Origin: an uncultured Lentisphaerota bacterium | Lineage (GTDB): Bacteria > Verrucomicrobiota > Kiritimatiellia > CAIQIC01 | Reading direction: 5' to 3' | DNA length: 64,000 nt | NCBI GenBank assembly: GCA_903912445.1 | Contig: CAIWHP010000245.1 | Span: 1 to 64,000 of the forward strand | In this document: one piece after another, positions 42,954-51,366 of the stretch | Layout of the letters: each line of letters opens with the position of its first letter | How positions within the stretch are numbered: position 1 is the stretch's first letter | The notes under the pieces: generated by a model | Databases searched by the model: none | Told to the model about the DNA's origin: nothing | What the model saw: only the letters and a program-made list of their open reading frames with translations | Translations under genes and position numbers: made by a program

Positions 42954-43952
42954 TCAGCCGGTTTTCTTCAAAACGACCGTGGCGGCATGCGGATTGTAAT
43001 AGTCCTGCAGGCCGAATTTGTGCTGGAGCAGCGGGGCGATCTCGATGGGGTCCACCGTGCAGCCCAGCGCGCGGCCGGCGTCGCGCAGCGTAGCGAGCGC
43101 CAAGCGGTTCCAGTGGTAGTGCTCTTTGGGGATGATCTCGTGCCCGCCGTCGGGCTTGGTGTTGAACAGGTGCAGCCAGACCTCGCGGCGCGCGAGCCGG
43201 ACCAGCTCGGCCAGCGCGGTCGCGAGGCCGGGGCCGGAGAGGTGCTCCAGCAGGTCATGCGCGAAGACGAAGTCAAAAGAGGCATCCGGCAGGCCGGAGT
43301 CGAGGATGCTGCCGGCGCGGAACGCGACGGTGGGGAAGCGCGTCAAGGCGTTGGCGATGTTCTTCCCGCTGATATCCAGCCCGGTGTAGTCCAGGAATGG
43401 CGCGAGGCCGTGGTCGTGGATCGTGCGGTAATCGTTGGCCGAACCGCACGCGGCCTCGAATACGCTGAGGCGTGGCGCGGTCAGGCCGGCCAGCTCCTTG
43501 CGCCAGACGGCGCCGAACACGTCCAGCGCGCGTTCCGGCAGCGGCTGGTCGGGGGCATCCAGGGGCGGCGGATCGAGCGCCAGTTCGATGTAATGGGGCA
43601 GGGGACAGGCGTCGGTGGCGAGCCAGCGCGCAGCCTCGGTGACGAACGCTGGGAGGTGGGGCGCCCCGGTGAAGCAGATCGCCTCGCGCAGCTCTTCGCG
43701 GTCGGCGCCGGCCTTGAACTGCGCGAGCAGCCACAGCAGCACCGTGCCGTAGCGCAGCTCCTCGTGGATCAGCGCCGTGAAGCGCTCCGGGAACAGCGCG
43801 TCGGCCAGGAAGGCGCGCGTCAGGATGCTCTGGATGTTGATCCGCGGATCCTCGACGCCGCTGACGAGGTAGGTGTCGAGATGCTCGGCGGAATATTGCT
43901 CCCACGCCTGGCGGAGCTGGGCGTTTTCCTGCTGTATGCCGGCCGGTTCCAT
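42954..43952 (-). CDS. SAM-dependent methyltransferase with long N-terminal region
   Basis: 332 residues. I choose ATG 43952 rather than the longer frame because the extension lies inside the ApbE gene. The N-terminal 150 residues are helical and unassigned. From about 175 there is a class I methyltransferase: LSVFEAACGSANDYRTI (motif I), YTGLDISGKNIANA (acidic residue), VAFRAGSILDSGLPDASFDFVFAHDLLEHLSG (motifs II-III). The C-terminal part has HLFNTKPDGGHEIIP and the end NPHAATVVLKKTG. Substrate unknown. It begins five bases beyond the ApbE stop, so the two are coexpressed. Confidence 0.85.
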   Translation of the reverse strand: MEPAGIQQENAQLRQAWEQYSAEHLDTYLVSGVEDPRINIQSILTRAFLADALFPERFTALIHEELRYGTVLLWLLAQFKAGADREELREAICFTGAPHLPAFVTEAARWLATDACPLPHYIELALDPPPLDAPDQPLPERALDVFGAVWRKELAGLTAPRLSVFEAACGSANDYRTIHDHGLAPFLDYTGLDISGKNIANALTRFPTVAFRAGSILDSGLPDASFDFVFAHDLLEHLSGPGLATALAELVRLARREVWLHLFNTKPDGGHEIIPKEHYHWNRLALATLRDAGRALGCTVDPIEIAPLLQHKFGLQDYYNPHAATVVLKKTG

Positions 43953-43957
43953 GGGGT

Positions 43958-44812
43958 TCACTTGGCGGACGGGATTTCCGGCGGGAGCGGGTAGTCGCCG
44001 TGGATCCGCCAGGTGCCGCCATCGCCGAGGACGACGCAGGCCTTGGCGTAGCCGGACAGCGCGGCGTGCAGTTCGTCGTCGTTGAGCACCATGGCGGCGG
44101 TGGAGAACGCGTCGGACAACGCGGCCTGCCGGGCGAAGGCCCACGCGCGGTCGCGGCCCTGCGCGGGCTGGCCGGTGCGCGGGTCGATGATGTGCCGGCC
44201 TTGCGCGAAGATGCCGGAGCCGCCGAGCGAGCTGTGCGCCAGCGCGAAGCGGCGCGCGACGCCGCCGGGCAGGCCCAGGCCCGCGTCCCAGCCGGACGTG
44301 CCCGCGGGCGCGGCGCCGGCGAGCACGCTGCTGCCGCCGGCGATCAACAGGAACGCGCCGAACTCCCAGACGGCCAGTTCCTCGGCCATGCAGTCGAGCG
44401 CAAAGCCTTTGCCGATGGCGCCGAGATCAAACTCCAGCCGGCCTTCCTCGCAGTAGAGCAGCAAATTTTCCTGCTCCAGCCGCCAGCTCGGCGGCGGTGC
44501 ACCCGGAGTGCGTTTGGCGGAGGCCGTGATGGCGAACGCGCCGCAGGTCTGTTCCTCCACCTCCTGTGCGAGGCGCAGGCAGTCGAAGGTCATTGCGTTC
44601 AGCGGCAGCGCCTGGCCCGGCTCCAGCGCGGCGATCTGGCTGATCTCGCTGTGGTCGCGGAAGCGGCTGAGGAGGTCGGTCAGGCGGTCCACCAGCGTGA
44701 ATAATTCCAGCGCCGCCTGCCCGGCTTCGGTGGCGTCCTGGTCGGCGATGCGCACCTGGAATTCGGTCGCCATCGCGTGGTGCTTGAAGGTGTGGATTAG
44801 GGGAGTTGTCAT
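43958..44812 (-). CDS. apbE: FAD:protein FMN transferase (ApbE)
   Basis: 284 residues without a signal peptide or lipobox, unlike many ApbE proteins. It covalently attaches FMN to Thr or Ser of flavoprotein subunits such as NqrB/C and RnfG, with Mg2+. Family blocks: MATEFQVRI near the start, RLTDLLSRFRDHSEISQIAA, LEFDLGAIGKGFALD, LIAGGSSVLAGAAP, HIIDPRTGQPA (HxIxDPRTG), and SDAFSTAAMVLND near the metal-binding end. It is the first gene of a two-gene minus-strand unit with the methyltransferase. No flavoprotein target is in the window. Confidence 0.9.
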   Translation of the reverse strand: MTTPLIHTFKHHAMATEFQVRIADQDATEAGQAALELFTLVDRLTDLLSRFRDHSEISQIAALEPGQALPLNAMTFDCLRLAQEVEEQTCGAFAITASAKRTPGAPPPSWRLEQENLLLYCEEGRLEFDLGAIGKGFALDCMAEELAVWEFGAFLLIAGGSSVLAGAAPAGTSGWDAGLGLPGGVARRFALAHSSLGGSGIFAQGRHIIDPRTGQPAQGRDRAWAFARQAALSDAFSTAAMVLNDDELHAALSGYAKACVVLGDGGTWRIHGDYPLPPEIPSAK

Positions 44813-44894
44813 GGGTCAATTGTGTGCGGGAAACATAACGTGATGCGTTTAATCGGGCGAGAGTTTCCTCAAATCATAAATCGGCAAGCGGAAA
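44813..44894. repeat. Short AT-rich repeat (AAATCATAAATCGG)
   Basis: AAATCATAAAT occurs twice within 44872-44902 around CGGCAAGCGG. The first copy plus CGG recurs inverted at 34766-34779. Probably a small dispersed repeat; it lies just after the Agl23-like gene end. Confidence 0.45.
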
Positions 44895-46364
44895 TCATAA
44901 ATTTTGTTTGGGCCAGAGCAGCAGCAGCTCGTTCGGGCGGACGCCGAAAAACTCGGGATGCTTGATGCCTTGCACGCGCGGCTGCAGCTTCGGGGGGAAC
45001 TCGGCGAAGGTGATGTAGAAATCAGCCGGGCCGGGGTCCTGATCCTCCTGCCAGAAGCCGACGCGATACTTGCGCAGATACCACGGCAGCGGCCACGGGT
45101 CTTTCATCACGACGGCGATGGCCGGATCGGGCGTGTGCGCCGCCTGCGCGAGCGAGCCCAGCCGCTCGACGAGGTGCAGCACGTCGGGGCTGGTGTGCGC
45201 GTAGGCGTAGGGGTTGCGCTCGCCGTAGCTGTCGCGGAAGACGCGCATCCGCACATCCCGGCCCAACAGCACGAGCAGCGCCGCGGCGCACACCGCGAGC
45301 CAGCCATAGCGGCGGTGCGCGTGCAGGTCCGCCGCGAGCCAGCCGACGAGCAGCGCCTGCGGCAGCCAGAGGCTGAGCGCCAGCCACGGCTGCTTGTAGG
45401 GAATCACGCTGTAGATCATGAGCACGGCGGCCGCGTAGACGATGAGGACGCGCGCATGCCAGCCGCCGTGGCGCCAGAGCTGCCACCCGCCCCAGACGGT
45501 CAGCGCGAGCCAGACCGCGCCGGACTTGCCGCCGCCGAGCAGGGTGAGGTAGTACCACCACGGCTTCTCGTGGCCCTCGCCGCCGGCGCGCGCCGTGAAG
45601 CGGATGAACGATTTCACGAAATCCACCGGGCCGTTCCAGTCCGTGAAGCCCCACGAATAGAAGGCCAGCGTCACGAGGGCGGCGACCAGCGCGCCGCCGA
45701 GCGCGTACACGAGCAGCGGACGCCACTGCGTGCGCCACACCGGCCCGGCCGCGACGAGCGCCGCGCAACCGAGCGCGGCCAGGTTCAGGATCGCGGTCTC
45801 CTTGAAGGCCAGCATCAGGCCGGCTGCCGTGCCGCTGCAGAGCGTCCAGCCGAGGCGGCTGGCCGGCGAGGCCGCCAGCGCCGCGCGGATGCCGCCAGCC
45901 AACGTCGCCAGCGTCATCGCCGCGAAGCCGGTTTCGTGGATGAAGTAGCGGCTGTAGTAGAGCGGCAGCGGCGCGACCGCCCAGAGCAGCGCCGCCGCGG
46001 CCGCGGTCCAGCCGAACACGCGGACCAGCGGCAGGAACAACAGCACAGTCAGCGCGCCCATCAGCACGGTCGTCATCCGCAGCACGGCTTCGTTCAGCGT
46101 GACGAACGAGTGCGCGCCGAGCAACTTCGCGACGGGCACGGCGACGGCGTTCAGCGCCGGGCCGTGGCGGTCCTGGGGATCATAGTGATAGGCGCCGCCG
46201 TCGAGCTGCTGGCCGACGAGGTAGGCGTTGACTGTCTCGTCGGTGTGCATCGGGCGCACGGCCAGCTGCGGCAGGCGCAGGGCCAGCGCCAGCAGGGCGA
46301 TGCCGGCGAAGAGCGCCCACCCGCGCCACGACAACGCCCGCCCATGTTGCGCCACGGAATGCAT
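44895..46364 (-). CDS. Agl23-like (TIGR03663) GT-C-fold membrane protein
   Basis: 489 residues from ATG 46364; the frame is open further upstream through palindromes but the homologous start fits here. About eleven membrane segments. The first loop contains MHTDETVNAYLVGQQ and PQDRHGPALNA, resembling the GT-C DE motif of mannosyltransferase-like proteins, followed by SRYFIHETGFAAMTLA and MLAFKETAILNL. The C-terminal soluble part has MKDPWPLPWYLRKYRVGFW. This combination is typical of the flippase activity-associated Agl23 family, also seen in Planctomycetes and Verrucomicrobia. A glycosyl transfer or lipid-sugar role is inferred from the fold only. Confidence 0.75.
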   Translation of the reverse strand: MHSVAQHGRALSWRGWALFAGIALLALALRLPQLAVRPMHTDETVNAYLVGQQLDGGAYHYDPQDRHGPALNAVAVPVAKLLGAHSFVTLNEAVLRMTTVLMGALTVLLFLPLVRVFGWTAAAAALLWAVAPLPLYYSRYFIHETGFAAMTLATLAGGIRAALAASPASRLGWTLCSGTAAGLMLAFKETAILNLAALGCAALVAAGPVWRTQWRPLLVYALGGALVAALVTLAFYSWGFTDWNGPVDFVKSFIRFTARAGGEGHEKPWWYYLTLLGGGKSGAVWLALTVWGGWQLWRHGGWHARVLIVYAAAVLMIYSVIPYKQPWLALSLWLPQALLVGWLAADLHAHRRYGWLAVCAAALLVLLGRDVRMRVFRDSYGERNPYAYAHTSPDVLHLVERLGSLAQAAHTPDPAIAVVMKDPWPLPWYLRKYRVGFWQEDQDPGPADFYITFAEFPPKLQPRVQGIKHPEFFGVRPNELLLLWPKQNL

Positions 46365-46632
46365 GCGGTGTTTATAGCAAAGGCCCGCGGCGTTTCCAAA
46401 CCTTGGCACCCGTCGGCCGGTTTTTTCCAAGGCGTGGAAAGTGCGCCAAGCCTGGGGCGGGTGAACCTGACGACGGGGTGTGTTGCGTATCCAGCATTCC
46501 TTGTGGCGTGAGGGCGCGTGCAGCGGTTCCTCCTGCTTGCCGCCATTCCCTGTGGCCGGCGCAACAGCAAGCCTTGGATGGCGGCGCGCGGAGGCTTGAT
46601 TTTTGGGGGCCGAAACGGCACAACGTCGGGTC
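46365..46632. repeat. Divergent intergenic region with two palindromes
   Basis: GTTTCCAAACCTTGGCA (46392-46408) and TTTTTTCCAAGGCGTGGAAA (46421-46440), both slightly degenerate. A further half copy is at about 46569-46582. It must hold promoters of two divergent genes; none can be assigned from sequence. Confidence 0.6.
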
Positions 46633-47550
46633 ATGCGCACCTACTTGATCGGCTGGCTCTGTGTCTCGCTCGGCGCGGCGGCGCTGGTTGCGGTGGGGCA
46701 GGATCAGCCCAAGCCACCGGCGAAGCCGAAAGCGGCCGCCAAAGCCAAGCCCAAACCCAAAGCCAAGACCCCGGCCAAGCCGAAGGACGAAGGGCCCGCG
46801 CTGCCGGTGCTGGCGGATGCGCCGGTGACCAATGCCTACGCGTTTTATGCGCAGGGCAGTTTCGATTTTGTGCTCGACCGCCATCTGCGGGCGACCATCT
46901 ACCCCAAGGAGAAGGGGGAGCACGTCGGCAAGCCGGTGAAGCTCAGCGCCCCGCTGTTTGTCGTGCCCGGCTCGAAGAACCCGCCCAAGTCGCCGGCGAA
47001 GCTCGTCGAATTTCTGGATCCGCCGGCGCCGAAACTGCAGGCCGCCGAGTTCGAGATCAGCGGCAAGCTGAGCAACGACGCCCTGATCGGCGTGAAGTAT
47101 AAGTTCGTGGGCAACACCGTGAACCTCTCGTGCTGGGTGCGCAATGCGCCGGCGGCGGAGAGCCCGACGCCGGTCATCTTTGAGTTTGGGTTCCCGACGA
47201 CGCATACGTTTACTCCCAACATCGAGATGGCCGAGCGCAAGAAGGCCGTGGAGGGCTGGTACATCAAGACGCGCGAGAAGGGCGACAAGGACAAGAATTT
47301 CAAGAGCTTTGCCTACACCTATTGGGACATGGCCAAGTTCAAGAAGGACGCGCAGTCCCTGGAGGTTTTCGGGCCGTGGGGCACGCGCAAGTTCGTGGTT
47401 CACGAGGTCGGGTCCGGCGTGGGCAATTTCTCGCTCGAAAGCCCGCGCGGGCACCGCTATCCCTACACCGGCTTCGAGGCCCTGTACAAGGTGCCGACTT
47501 CCATGAAGAAGAAAACCGACTCCACCACGCTGGCGATCACGATCGAGTGA
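46633..47550 (+). CDS. Secreted hypothetical protein with Lys/Pro-rich linker
   Basis: 305 residues from ATG 46633. Signal peptide (YLIGWLCVSLGAAALVAVG), then a lysine- and proline-rich spacer (about residues 26-55, PKPPAKPKAAAKAKPK and following) that may bridge the cell wall. The rest is a beta-rich domain without recognised family: RHLRATIYPKEKGEHVGKPVKLSAPLFVVPGS, KLSNDALIGVKYKFVGNTVNLSCWVRN, SFAYTYWDMAKFKKDAQSLEVFGPWG. No catalytic motif is seen. It lies 61 bp upstream of recN on the same strand. Confidence 0.8.
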   Translation: MRTYLIGWLCVSLGAAALVAVGQDQPKPPAKPKAAAKAKPKPKAKTPAKPKDEGPALPVLADAPVTNAYAFYAQGSFDFVLDRHLRATIYPKEKGEHVGKPVKLSAPLFVVPGSKNPPKSPAKLVEFLDPPAPKLQAAEFEISGKLSNDALIGVKYKFVGNTVNLSCWVRNAPAAESPTPVIFEFGFPTTHTFTPNIEMAERKKAVEGWYIKTREKGDKDKNFKSFAYTYWDMAKFKKDAQSLEVFGPWGTRKFVVHEVGSGVGNFSLESPRGHRYPYTGFEALYKVPTSMKKKTDSTTLAITIE

Positions 47551-47611
47551 GCGCGCCGGACTTGTCGGGGCAGGGCAAACCTGTTAGTAACGCGCGAGGA
47601 ATTCAACCGTC

Positions 47612-49273
47612 ATGCTGACATCGCTGCGCGTTAAAAATTTGGCCCTGGTGGAGCGGGTGAACGCCGAGTTCGGGGCGGGGCTCAACGTCATCACCGGCGA
47701 GACCGGCACCGGCAAGAGCATTCTCATCGGCGCCCTGAGCCTCGTGCTCGGCGAACGCGCCGAGAAGCGCCTGATCCGCGCGGGCGCCGACGCCTGCGGC
47801 GCCGAGGCCATCTTCCAGCTGGCCGACGCCGACGCCGTGAACACCCTGCTGACCGAGTCCGGCCTCGAGCCGTGCGCGGACGGCCAGCTCATCATCCGCC
47901 GCATCCTCAAGGCGGAGGGCGCGAACCAGATCGTCGTCAACGACCAGCCCGCCACGCTGCAGCTGCTCAAGCAACTCGGCGAGCTGCTCGTGGACATGCA
48001 CGGCCCCTACGACCACCAGTCGCTGCTCAACCCGGCGTTCCAGCTCGACCTGCTCGACGCCTTCGGCCACGTCTGGGGCGTGCGCGAAACCTACGAGGCC
48101 GCCTATGCGCAATGGCGCGGCTGCGAGGACCGCATCGCGCAGCTGCTGGCGGAGACCGCCGACCCGACCGCCGAGATGGACCGGCTGCAGTACATCATCA
48201 AGGACATCGAGGCGGCGGCGCCGGAGGTGGGCGAGGAGGAGCGCGTCGTGCGCGAGCAGAAGCTGCTCGGCCAGGCACAGCGCGTGCAGGAGCTGTGCGG
48301 CGGCGCCTCGAACGCGCTGGCCGAGGACGAGACGGCGGCGTTCAACGGCATCGTGGCCGCCCTGAAGGCGATCGAGGAGCTCGCGCGCCTGGCGCCCGAG
48401 GCCGCCGAATGGCTGGAGCAGCTCCGGGTCATCAATGGCCAGCTGCAGGAGATCAACGGCGGGCTGACCAATCTGGCCGAGAAGACCGAGGCCGACCCGA
48501 CCCGCCTGGACTGGCTCGACGAACGGCTGGCCGTCTACCAGCGGTTGCGGAAGAAATACGCGCCCACCGCCCCCGAGGTGCTCGCCCTGCTCGCCCGCAC
48601 CAAGGACAAGCTGCGCAGCCTCCAGACGCGCGACGAGCAGCTCGAGCGGCTGCGCCAGGAGAGCGCGCAGGCGCTGGCGGGGGTCCGCCTGCGCGGCGTG
48701 GAGCTGCGCGCGGAGCGCAGCAGCGCCAGCACCGTGCTCGCCGAGGCGGTCACCAAGGAGCTGCGCGCCTTGGGCTTTGTCGGCGGCCGCTTCGCCGTCG
48801 AGCTGCAGGACGCCGGGCCGCAGCCCTCCGGCCTGGACATCGTCGAGTTCGGCTTTGCGCCGAACATCGGCGAGCCGATGCACCCGCTGCGCGCCATCGC
48901 CTCCAGCGGCGAGATCGCGCGCGTCATGCTCGCCACCAAGTGCGTCCTCGCCAAGCACGACCGCATCCCGGTGCTGATCTTCGACGAGATCGACGCGAAC
49001 ATCGGCGGCGAGACCGGCAATGCCGTCGGCAAGAAGCTCGCCGAGGTGGCCAAGAATCATCAGGTGATCTGCATCACGCACCTGCCGCAGGTCGCCGCGC
49101 ACGGCACGACGCATCTGGCCGTGACCAAGAGCGTGCGCGAGGGCCGGACGTTCACGGAGGCCAAGCTGCTCGACGAGCGGGAGCGCGTGAACGAGCTGGC
49201 GCGGATGCTCGGCGGCCGCGACCTGACCAACGTCACGCTGGCCCACGCCCGCGCCATGCTGGGGAAAGGCTGA
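47612..49273 (+). CDS. recN: DNA repair protein RecN
   Basis: 553 residues, normal for RecN, an SMC-like ATPase in double-strand break repair. Walker A GETGTGKS (29-36) stands in the usual MLTSLRVKNLALVERV...VITGETGTGKSILIGAL context. Further family features: LLVDMHGPYDHQSLL (commonly DIHGQHEHQSL), a coiled-coil middle (about 150-345) interrupted by the RecN-specific globular part, then ASSGEIARVMLATKCVLAKHD (signature motif), VLIFDEIDANIGGETGNAVGKKLAEVA (Walker B) and VICITHLPQVAAHG. The next gene is convergent, its stop five bases away. Confidence 0.97.
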   Translation: MLTSLRVKNLALVERVNAEFGAGLNVITGETGTGKSILIGALSLVLGERAEKRLIRAGADACGAEAIFQLADADAVNTLLTESGLEPCADGQLIIRRILKAEGANQIVVNDQPATLQLLKQLGELLVDMHGPYDHQSLLNPAFQLDLLDAFGHVWGVRETYEAAYAQWRGCEDRIAQLLAETADPTAEMDRLQYIIKDIEAAAPEVGEEERVVREQKLLGQAQRVQELCGGASNALAEDETAAFNGIVAALKAIEELARLAPEAAEWLEQLRVINGQLQEINGGLTNLAEKTEADPTRLDWLDERLAVYQRLRKKYAPTAPEVLALLARTKDKLRSLQTRDEQLERLRQESAQALAGVRLRGVELRAERSSASTVLAEAVTKELRALGFVGGRFAVELQDAGPQPSGLDIVEFGFAPNIGEPMHPLRAIASSGEIARVMLATKCVLAKHDRIPVLIFDEIDANIGGETGNAVGKKLAEVAKNHQVICITHLPQVAAHGTTHLAVTKSVREGRTFTEAKLLDERERVNELARMLGGRDLTNVTLAHARAMLGKG

Positions 49274-49277
49274 CGCC

Positions 49278-50141
49278 CTACCGCGGGCCGATGACCGGGA
49301 GGATGTGCGGGGTCAGGCTGATGCCCAGTGCTTGCGTCGTGCCGTCCTGCTGCACGCCGACAAGGAACCGATTGTAGAATTCCGCGTGTTGGCCCAAGCC
49401 GCCGAGCTGGAGCGTGCGGCCGTCGGCCACTTCGACCTCCGTCGCCAGCTCGATCAGCTGCCGTGTGAACGGCTTGCCCGCGACCGTGCCGCTCAATTGC
49501 GGATAGATCCGGATGGCGATGTTCGGGCCGTCGCCGATGATGGTGGGCTGCACCACCAGCTGCGCCCCGACGCGCTCCCACGAGATGCGCTCGCCCAGCA
49601 CGCGCCGGCCCACGAGGTAGTCCATCAGGTAATCCAGGTGGGGTACTTCTGTGCCGATAAACAGCGAGGCGGCATGCCCGCTGGACACGGTCAGGAGTTG
49701 CGTCGTGTCCCCGCTGGTCGTGAGGGTGTTGTCGACCGCACGGACCTGTACCCGCAGGGAGCCCCGGTGCAGAGGGTCCGGTTCCAGACGGGCGCCGCGC
49801 CCGCCGACGGACACCCCGCGCTGCTGCTGGCGCCCCGACTGCTGGAACCGCACCTTCACCTGCACGTTGCGGGGGATGAACGTCAGGCCCGGCACCGCGG
49901 CCTTGAGCTGCGCATGCCGCGCCGCCGTGGTGATCACCAGCAACCGCGAGTTGGCGCGGTCGGGGGTCACCACGCCGTCCGCGCCTGCCAGTGCGCGGAC
50001 GGTGGCGAGGATCGCCTCGTTGTGGGGGTCGAGCGGATACGTCTTCAGCACCTGGGCTTCGTTCGTGTCCGCCGCCGTGCAGAGCAGAACCCCCAGCAGC
50101 GCCGCCCCGCAAGCCGCCAGCCAACTGCGTCGCGTCTTCAT
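49278..50141 (-). CDS. Short secretin-domain (type II/III secretion-like) protein
   Basis: 287 residues from ATG 50141 (MKTRRSWLAACGAALLGVLL is the signal peptide). An N-terminal short domain like secretin/NolW (ATVRALAGADGVVTPDRANSRLLVITTAARHAQLKAAV) precedes a fragment of secretin fold: VKVRFQQSG, SSGHAASLFIGTEVP, GAQLVVQPTIIGDGPNIAIRIYPQLS, ADGRTLQLGGL, LGISLTPHILP. Full secretins are 600 residues or more, so this is a short stand-alone member. It may not form a pore. No pilus or secretion genes lie nearby. Confidence 0.75.
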   Translation of the reverse strand: MKTRRSWLAACGAALLGVLLCTAADTNEAQVLKTYPLDPHNEAILATVRALAGADGVVTPDRANSRLLVITTAARHAQLKAAVPGLTFIPRNVQVKVRFQQSGRQQQRGVSVGGRGARLEPDPLHRGSLRVQVRAVDNTLTTSGDTTQLLTVSSGHAASLFIGTEVPHLDYLMDYLVGRRVLGERISWERVGAQLVVQPTIIGDGPNIAIRIYPQLSGTVAGKPFTRQLIELATEVEVADGRTLQLGGLGQHAEFYNRFLVGVQQDGTTQALGISLTPHILPVIGPR

Positions 50142-50204
50142 GGCGGCACTATAACGCATTTCGTGCACCAGGGGAAATCCGTCCCGGGTGGGGTTGCGGG
50201 CCCG

Positions 50205-50242
50205 TATAAAAAGAAAGGAGACGGTTTGCACCGTCTCCTTTC
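50205..50242 (-). terminator. Rho-independent terminator of the HU gene
   Basis: On the minus strand, GAAAGGAGACGG pairs with CCGTCTCCTTTC around a short TGCAAA loop (50213-50242), followed by TTTTTATACGG. It lies 20 bp after the HU stop and is the clearest canonical terminator in the window. Confidence 0.9.
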
Positions 50243-50261
50243 GCGTCCCGCTGGTGCGGAA

Positions 50262-50546
50262 TTATTTCTTCGCGCCGAGGATCGCATCCTTCGCGGCCTT
50301 CGCCACGCGGAACCGCAAGACCTTTTTGGCCTTAATCAGGAGCGGCGCGCCAGTCGCCGGGTTGCGGCCCATACGTTCCTTGCGCTGCACGAGCACCAGC
50401 TTGCCGAGGCCCTGTAACACGAAAGTGTTCTTCGCTTCCTTGTACGCGAGCTTGGCCAGTTCGTCGAAGAACTGCCCGACCTGCTTCTTCGACACACCCA
50501 GCTTTTCGGCCAACGCGGCCTGCACCTGCGATTTCGTCAATGCCAT
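50262..50546 (-). CDS. HU/IHF-family DNA-binding protein
   Basis: 94 residues, normal HU length. MALTKSQVQAALAEKLGVSKKQVGQFFDELAKLA forms the helical dimer body, FVLQGLGKLVLVQRKERMGRNPATGAPL is the beta-arm with the RxGRNPxTG core, and the final helix ends KKVLRFRVAKAAKDAIL. It binds and bends DNA as nucleoid protein. GGAGGATATTGAT precedes the ATG on the minus strand. Its own terminator follows. Confidence 0.97.
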   Translation of the reverse strand: MALTKSQVQAALAEKLGVSKKQVGQFFDELAKLAYKEAKNTFVLQGLGKLVLVQRKERMGRNPATGAPLLIKAKKVLRFRVAKAAKDAILGAKK

Positions 50547-50648
50547 ATCAATATCCTCCAGCTCTTATTGTTTGTTGACCCACTGACACAATACGTCCAA
50601 ACGGCAGGGAAATGTTTGCACCGCAGGCCTGAAAACACAAGTGTTTTT

Positions 50649-51236
50649 TTACTTTTCCGGGTCGCGCCGCCCGAGCCTTTTCAGCTCTTCCGGAGCGAGC
50701 ACGATGGCCCGCGCGAGCTCCTCCGCTTGGGCACCGCCCGCGACCAGCGCGACGAGGGTCAGCGCGAAGGCAAACGTGGTGCCCGCGCCCTGGCTCGTCA
50801 CGATATTTCCATCCACCACCACCGCTTCATCCACGCGCCGCGCCAGGGTGAATTCCGAGACGACGCCCGGATGGCAGGTGGCGCGCCGGCCGGCGAGCAC
50901 GCCGGCGTCCTGCAGCACCAGCGGGCCGGCGCACACCGCCGCGGTCAGCTTCCCGCCCTCGGCATGGGCCCGCACGGCGGCGATGACGCGCTGGTCGTGC
51001 CGCAGGTTTTCCACGCCGCGCGCGCCGCCGGGGATCGCGATGATATCGAACAGCGCCGGATCAATCCGGTCCCAGACCTCGTCCGGTACCAGCCGTGTGC
51101 CGCGCGCCGCCGTTACCGTGCCGGCCTTCAGGCCCACCGTCAGCACGTGCCACTGCGCGCGCCGCAGCATGTCGATGATGATCGTCGCTTCCATCTCCTC
51201 GACGCCATCTGCCAGCGGAACCAGGACTGTTTTCAT
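50649..51236 (-). CDS. DJ-1/PfpI family protein
   Basis: 195 residues from ATG 51236, after AAAGGTGG. A DJ-1/PfpI flavodoxin-like domain: VLVPLADGVEEMEATIIIDMLRRA with the conserved Glu, TVGLKAG, LFDIIAIPGGARGVENL, KLTAAVCAGPLVLQDAGVLAGRRATCHP with nucleophile Cys in AVCAGP, and VTSQGAGTTFAFALTLVALV at the end. This is the DJ-1/YajL/ThiJ branch. Members are glyoxalase-like or chaperone-type stress proteins. The neighbouring deacetylase-like gene lies 130 bp upstream. Confidence 0.9.
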   Translation of the reverse strand: MKTVLVPLADGVEEMEATIIIDMLRRAQWHVLTVGLKAGTVTAARGTRLVPDEVWDRIDPALFDIIAIPGGARGVENLRHDQRVIAAVRAHAEGGKLTAAVCAGPLVLQDAGVLAGRRATCHPGVVSEFTLARRVDEAVVVDGNIVTSQGAGTTFAFALTLVALVAGGAQAEELARAIVLAPEELKRLGRRDPEK

Positions 51237-51366
51237 GGGCAACCACCTTTCTGCGCAGTGCGGCGCCGGCTGGCCGGGCAACATGCCTCGGGGCAACCCG
51301 CAGGACCGCAAAAATTCTCCTCAACTCTATGCCGCCGCCCGCGCTTTGCCAAGGTGCCGGTTCCGC

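Noticed and set aside
44904-46511. 535-codon plus-strand frame opposite the Agl23-like gene
   Set aside because: Arg/Glu/Ala-rich shadow; the minus strand encodes clear membrane helices with a GT-C type DE motif.
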